64,000 nucleotides of DNA from CBDAQA01 sp965247815 (GTDB lineage: Bacteria; Planctomycetota; Phycisphaerae; Tepidisphaerales; Tepidisphaeraceae): the NCBI GenBank assembly GCA_965247815.1, contig CBDFHW010000009.1, positions 124,001 to 188,000 on the forward strand, in the 5' to 3' direction. Each line of letters opens with the position of its first letter. Positions within the stretch are counted from its first letter, which is position 1. The translations under genes were made by a program, and so were the position numbers. The notes under the pieces were generated by a model. It was not told the DNA's origin, ran no database searches, and was given only the letters and a program-made list of their open reading frames with translations. Positions 59,487 through 64,000 of the stretch are shown piece after piece.

Positions 59487-62400
59487 TCACTTGTCTTTTT
59501 TAAGCAGCTTGACCACCACATCGAGCAGCATGTCCGCGTCGACGGGTTTAGGCAGGTGTTCATCGAACCCGGCGTCGAGGGCTCGCTGTCGGTCGTCGCC
59601 GCGGGCGAATGCGGTCACCGCCATTGCGGGTGCCGGTGCGAGTCCTCGCTGCTTTTCAAACGCCCGTACCTGCCGGATCAGGGCGTAACCGTCCGCCCCC
59701 GGCATGGCGATGTCGCTGATGAGCAGGTCCGGGGGGTGCAGTTCGAATTCGCGAACAGCGGACGCCGTCGATTCGACCGCGGCGACGTTGGCGCCAAGCC
59801 GGGTGAGCAAGACCTGGACCGCGTCCCGGGTGGCCGGGTCGTCCTCGACGAGCAGGACTCGGGTGTCGCGGAGTTTGCCCTCGGACGGTGCGGCCGTCGG
59901 CGACAGTTGCATCCCGTTGTCCGACGGCTCGACCGTCAGCGCGGGTAACGGCAACCGGACGGTGAACGTACTCCCGCGGTTCTCGCCTTCACTGTGAACC
60001 TCGACCGTGCCGGCGTGCAGTTCGACCAGCTGCCGCGCGATCGTTAAGCCCAGCCCCAGTCCGCCGTGCAACCGGGTCGTGCCGGCCTCGCCTTGACGGA
60101 AGCGGTCGAAAATGTGGGGCCGAAGATCCCCCCGGATGCCGATGCCCGAGTCGATCACGACGATCTCGACGAAGTTGCGGTCCCGGAGCAGTTCGACACT
60201 GATCGTCCCCCCGCTGGGTGTGAATTTCACGGCGTTGATCAAAAGATTCCAGACCACCTGCTGCAGACGGTCCGGGTCGGCCCGGACGACGCCGACGTCT
60301 TGATTCAGCTTCGACGTGATCGTCACCCCGTGGGCGTCGGCGGCGGGAAGAATGGCGCGCAACGCAGATTCGATCGACTGGACCAACCGCGTGGGCCGGG
60401 GCGTGATCCGCAGTTTGCCGGACGCCATCCGGGCCACGTCGAGCAGGTCGTCGATCAGTTGTTGCTGGGCTCCGGCCGATTCAAGAATCGTATCGAGCCC
60501 CGCCCGGGCCTGGGTGTTGAGCTGCGGGTCGGCGCGGAGCATCTTGGTCCAGAGCAGGATGGCCGACAGCGGCGTGCGGAGTTCGTGGCTGACCGTGGCG
60601 ACGAAATCGTCCTTGGCGAGGTTCGCGGCCTCCGCGGTCAGTTTGGCCGTCTGTAGATTTTCCTCGGCCACCTTCCGGTCGGTGTTGTCGCGGAGAATTT
60701 TTACGAATCCGGACCGGATCTTATTACCCCGAAGCGGGTGCATGACGCCCGACGCCCAGAACCGCGACCCGTCTTTGCGGAGGTGCCATCGCTCCTCGGA
60801 CGCGCTTCCCTGTGAAGCCGCGGTCGTCATTTCGGTCTCGGCAGCGCCGGTCGCGCGGTCTTCCGGGGTGAAGAGGATCGCCGAGGGACGGCCGACGACC
60901 TCGGCCTCGGTGTAGCCGAGCAAACGTTCGCCGCCCCGGTTCCAAGTGGCGATTTTGCCGTCGGCGTCGAGCATGAAGATCGCGTAGTCGGCCGCGCCCT
61001 CGACGAGCAGCCGGAATCGCTCTTCGCTTTCGCGGAGCTCGTTTTCCGACCGTTTGCGTTCGGTCATGTCGGAGAAGGTCGCCACAACTGCTATCGCGTT
61101 CCCGTCTACGTCGCGGACCGGGGCGCTGCTGGCCGACAGGGTCCACCGCGTACCGTCGGGCCGCTGAAACTCGATCTCTTCATCGACGACCAGTTCCTTC
61201 CCAGCAAGCGACCGCGCGAGGGGCCATTCCGCGAGACGGTACGGCCGTCCGTCTCCGAAATACCCGGTGAACGCGGAAAACACCGCCTTCCAGTCGGTCG
61301 AAACCAACGGGGCCGGGACGGGGAACGAGCTGCCGAACAGTTTGACCACCCGTTGATTGGCGAGGGAAATTTTCCCGGTGACGGCGTCGACGATGAGCAC
61401 AGCCGCGGGCATCTGGTCGAGCACGGCCTGCGACCGGGCGTGTGAATCCATCACGGCCTGTTCGGAATGCTTTCGATCGGTGATGTCCACGAATGTGATG
61501 ACCACCCCGTCGATGCGATTGTCGGCCGTCCGGTACGGCAACGCGCGTCGCTGGTACCACGAGCCGCGGTCGCTTCGAATTTCGCGCTCGACCGGGACCA
61601 GTTTTTCGAGCACCGCGTGGGCGTCGGCCAGCAGGTCCACGTCCGTGAACTTCTGCGCCAGATCGCTCAGCGGCCGGCCCGTGTCCGACGGAATCAGTTC
61701 CAGCAGTTCTTTCACGGCCGGGGTGAACCGGCGAATGCGAAATTTGCTGTCCAGGAAGATCACCGCGATGTCTGTGCTGCCCAGCAGGTTCGTCAGGTCG
61801 TTGGTCGTGGCTTCCAGTTCTTCGATCTTGCCTTGCAGCTGGCTGTTGACCGTGGTCAGCTCTTCGTTCAGCGACTGCAGCTCTTCTTTGCCGGTCTCGA
61901 GTTCCTCGTTGGTGCTCTGCAGCTCTTCGTTGATCGACGTGACTTCTTCGTTCGAGGCTTTCAACTCCTCGTTGCTGCTTTCCATCTCTTCGACGGTGCT
62001 CTGCAGTTCTTCGCGGATATTTCGCAACTCTTCCTCGAGCTGCTTTTGCACCTCGGTATTGGTCGACGAAGATCCCCCACCGGACGCCGTCTGGTCGCCG
62101 GCGCCGACGGTCGCGGCGTCGGCGGGGCTGAGGTCGGCCGCCGCGACCGGCATTTCTTCGAAGCTGACGACCAGATGTTCCTTGGCCCACCCGCGCACCA
62201 GCGGCGCGGCGGTGACGAGAATCCGCTGCGGACCCTTGTCGGTATCGATCCGGCCGTCCTTGATGGTGACCGAGCGGTTTGCCGTGATCGCTTCCCGGCA
62301 GGCGATCCGGACGGCGGCCCGGACTCCGTCGCGGCACAGTTCGATCAGGTCCCGCGTCGGCTCGCCGGACGGTTGCAACAGAAACGGCCCGGTCTCCCCG

Positions 62401-64000
62401 TGGAAGTAAACGACTTTCATCGCCCGATCGACCACCACCGACGGCGGGGTGTACCGGTGCATCAGTTCCCGTTGCGCGAGCTGACTGAGCGACGGGTGGT
62501 GGGCGGACTCGTCGGCGGGCCGGGTCTCGCCGTCGCGTGGGGGCACGTGCCTGGGAAGATCGACCACGCCGCGGCGGTCGGTCCCGACCCGACGGTAGAT
62601 CCGCCATTTCTTGTTCAGAGGCTCGAACATCTCGTCCGCGCCGCCGATCGTTTCTGAATTACCCAGGAAAAGACAACCACCCTGCCGGAGCGAGAAATGA
62701 AGCAGGGACACGACTTTTCGCTGCACGTCGGGTTCGAGATAAATCAGCAGGTTGCGACAGCAGGCGATGTCGAGCCGGGAGAACGGCGGATCGCTCAGCA
62801 AATTTTGCGGGGCGAAGACGACCATCTCGCGGATCTGTTTTTTGACCCGATAGACCTGGTCTTCCTTGTCGAAGAATTTGTCGAGCCGTTCCAGTGAGAC
62901 GTCGCCTTCGATTCCGCCGGGGTACAGTCCGGCGCGGGCGTGCGCCAGGGATTTCTCGGCCGCGTCGGTGGCGAAGATTTTAACGTCGAATGTTTTTCTC
63001 GCCCGATGGGCTTCCTCGGCGATCAGCATCGCCAGCGTGTAAGGTTCTTCACCGCTGGCGCAGGCCGTGACCCAGGCGCGGATGCTGCCGTGGTCGCTCC
63101 GCTCGTCGACCAGCGGGGCGATCACCCGCGCCCGCAACTCTTCCCACGCTTCGGGGTCGCGGAAAAACCCGGTCACGTTAATCAGCAGGTCGTTGGCGAG
63201 CGAGACCACTTCCTCGGGGTTCTTTCGAATGAATTGGACGTAGTCCGCCAGCTGCGTGATCTGATTGACGCCCATGCGGCGCTGGATTCGGCGATGCAGC
63301 GTCGGCTTTTTATACCCGCCGAATTCGTAGCTGCTGCGGGTCCGCAGCAACGCCAGAATCTCGTTGAAAGACTTGCGGTCCTGTCGCAACGCGTCACCGC
63401 TGTCGTCGGCGTGCTCCATGTACGGGTGGTGAACGTACTTCAGGAGCAGATCGGGGATATCCGCCGGGTGGAGCGTGTGATCGGCGTAACCGGCGTCGAT
63501 CAGGCTGCGGGGCATCGACGGGAACTGCGCCGTGTCCGGGTCCTGGGCAATGCAGATCCCGCCTGATGCCTTGATGGCCTGCGCCCCGGCGGTGCCGTTA
63601 CTGCCCATCCCCGACAGGATCACGATGATCGATCGATCCCCCTGCTCGGCCGCCAGGGACCGGAAAAAATCGTCGACCGGCTTGCGGTGCCCTCGCTTTT
63701 CCACCGGTTCACCCAGGTGCAGGTGGCCGTCGGAGATGGTCATCGTGTGTCCGGGCCGGATCACGTACACCGCGTCTTTTTCGACAGCCATCCCGTCATC
63801 GACCTGCTTCACCGACATCTCTGTGTGCTTGGCAAGGATTTCCGCGAGCAGGCTTTCGCGTTGCGGCGGAAGGTGCTGAATGAGCACGAATGCTAACCCG
63901 CTCTTGGCGGGCATGGCGTCGAAGAACGCGGTAAACGCTTCGAGCCCCCCCGCCGACGCGCCGATGCCCACGACAGGAAAACGGTTCGCCCGCTTCTGCG
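59487..64000 (-). CDS. CheB-CheR-PAS hybrid histidine kinase with receiver (N terminus beyond window)
   Basis: The frame is open from 64000 to the stop at 59487, over 1500 residues. From the N terminus it has a CheB methylesterase domain (VVGIGASAGGLEAF, IQHLPPQRES, LSGMGSNGTAG), then CheR (YTLAMLIAEEAHR, CCRNLLIYLEPDVQ), a coiled coil rich in EELQS repeats (about 61800-62075), three PAS domains, HisKA (ATVSHELRTPLSAILLW near 60590), an ATPase domain (GIGIRGDLRPHIFDRF) and a receiver (LLISDIAMPGADGY near 59715). It should combine chemotaxis-like methyl signalling with phosphotransfer. In CheB the usual catalytic Asp is Asn (GSNG). Signal and partners are unknown. Confidence 0.92.
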   Translation of the reverse strand, partial: QKRANRFPVVGIGASAGGLEAFTAFFDAMPAKSGLAFVLIQHLPPQRESLLAEILAKHTEMSVKQVDDGMAVEKDAVYVIRPGHTMTISDGHLHLGEPVEKRGHRKPVDDFFRSLAAEQGDRSIIVILSGMGSNGTAGAQAIKASGGICIAQDPDTAQFPSMPRSLIDAGYADHTLHPADIPDLLLKYVHHPYMEHADDSGDALRQDRKSFNEILALLRTRSSYEFGGYKKPTLHRRIQRRMGVNQITQLADYVQFIRKNPEEVVSLANDLLINVTGFFRDPEAWEELRARVIAPLVDERSDHGSIRAWVTACASGEEPYTLAMLIAEEAHRARKTFDVKIFATDAAEKSLAHARAGLYPGGIEGDVSLERLDKFFDKEDQVYRVKKQIREMVVFAPQNLLSDPPFSRLDIACCRNLLIYLEPDVQRKVVSLLHFSLRQGGCLFLGNSETIGGADEMFEPLNKKWRIYRRVGTDRRGVVDLPRHVPPRDGETRPADESAHHPSLSQLAQRELMHRYTPPSVVVDRAMKVVYFHGETGPFLLQPSGEPTRDLIELCRDGVRAAVRIACREAITANRSVTIKDGRIDTDKGPQRILVTAAPLVRGWAKEHLVVSFEEMPVAAADLSPADAATVGAGDQTASGGGSSSTNTEVQKQLEEELRNIREELQSTVEEMESSNEELKASNEEVTSINEELQSTNEELETGKEELQSLNEELTTVNSQLQGKIEELEATTNDLTNLLGSTDIAVIFLDSKFRIRRFTPAVKELLELIPSDTGRPLSDLAQKFTDVDLLADAHAVLEKLVPVEREIRSDRGSWYQRRALPYRTADNRIDGVVITFVDITDRKHSEQAVMDSHARSQAVLDQMPAAVLIVDAVTGKISLANQRVVKLFGSSFPVPAPLVSTDWKAVFSAFTGYFGDGRPYRLAEWPLARSLAGKELVVDEEIEFQRPDGTRWTLSASSAPVRDVDGNAIAVVATFSDMTERKRSENELRESEERFRLLVEGAADYAIFMLDADGKIATWNRGGERLLGYTEAEVVGRPSAILFTPEDRATGAAETEMTTAASQGSASEERWHLRKDGSRFWASGVMHPLRGNKIRSGFVKILRDNTDRKVAEENLQTAKLTAEAANLAKDDFVATVSHELRTPLSAILLWTKMLRADPQLNTQARAGLDTILESAGAQQQLIDDLLDVARMASGKLRITPRPTRLVQSIESALRAILPAADAHGVTITSKLNQDVGVVRADPDRLQQVVWNLLINAVKFTPSGGTISVELLRDRNFVEIVVIDSGIGIRGDLRPHIFDRFRQGEAGTTRLHGGLGLGLTIARQLVELHAGTVEVHSEGENRGSTFTVRLPLPALTVEPSDNGMQLSPTAAPSEGKLRDTRVLLVEDDPATRDAVQVLLTRLGANVAAVESTASAVREFELHPPDLLISDIAMPGADGYALIRQVRAFEKQRGLAPAPAMAVTAFARGDDRQRALDAGFDEHLPKPVDADMLLDVVVKLLKKDK

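Noticed and set aside
58177..59688. 503-residue plus-strand frame over the GT4 gene
   Set aside because: It is another frame of the glycosyltransferase gene, rich in Arg and Gly, and runs into the opposite-strand kinase gene.
61180..62657. Large frames on both strands inside the hybrid kinase gene
   Set aside because: They overlap the coiled-coil and PAS regions of a protein whose domains are clear in its own frame.

Overview
The window reads as a chromosomal segment of a high-GC planctomycete, most likely from the Phycisphaerae. The clues are a LEDRRLLSA-type export motif on a predicted surface protein, an FG-GAP/VCBS-repeat surface protein with a related motif, a ThuA-like protein, a Gfo/Idh/MocA dehydrogenase, a sugar-phosphate isomerase/epimerase, a short LuxR/GerE-type regulator and many long palindromic intergenic elements. 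No rRNA, tRNA, CRISPR array, integrase or intact insertion sequence was seen.

Layout. 1-11.5 kb: mixed metabolic and hypothetical genes (aldo/keto reductase, cobalamin-type radical SAM protein, phosphotransferase, oxidoreductase, VWA membrane protein, TIM-barrel isomerase, HAD phosphatase, dienelactone hydrolase). 11.7-20 kb: cofactor and housekeeping genes (ribF, hemB, a lone nuoC), a YCF46-like AAA ATPase, a ThuA-like protein, an aldo/keto reductase and an MFS exporter interrupted by a stop codon. 20-25.5 kb: a Tat-exported large protein and an envelope pair (double WaaP-like kinase, GT9 heptosyltransferase). 25.1-27.7 kb: a dense cluster of reading-frame breaks through the GT9 gene, a tryptophan-halogenase-like gene and cinA. 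28.4-33 kb: a MoxR / DUF58 / transglutaminase operon. 33.3-40.9 kb: a VCBS-repeat protein, a TPR-YggX fusion, a GT-C membrane glycosyltransferase, folE, a LuxR-type regulator, a rhamnogalacturonan acetylesterase-like protein and trpF.

40.9-46.2 kb is an accessory island, partly AT-richer. It holds a truncated BLUF gene, a small gene with a consensus sigma70 promoter and an overlapping operator-like palindrome, an orphan tandem antitoxin-like protein, an exported Calx-beta/Hcp-domain fusion, a HEPN-like/DUF6941-like gene and a PIN toxin-antitoxin pair. 46.2-49.6 kb: groES-groEL with a clear terminator, a response regulator and an ArsR regulator. 49.5-56.5 kb: an aa3-type (A2-like) cytochrome oxidase operon on the minus strand, in the order ctaD-ctaA-ctaB-copper-site lipoprotein-subunit III-ABC ATPase, with no subunit II. 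56.5-64 kb: xseB, a GDP-mannose-3,5-epimerase-like enzyme, a glycosyltransferase and a giant CheB-CheR-PAS-histidine kinase-receiver hybrid cut by the window edge.

The points most worth following are the Calx-beta/Hcp export fusion, the HEPN-like gene and its island, the TPR-YggX fusion, the several unrelated families of long intergenic inverted repeats (one a perfect 33-bp pair), the REP-like hairpins beside a duplicated gene 3' end, and the indel cluster, which is either decay or a consensus-sequence problem.
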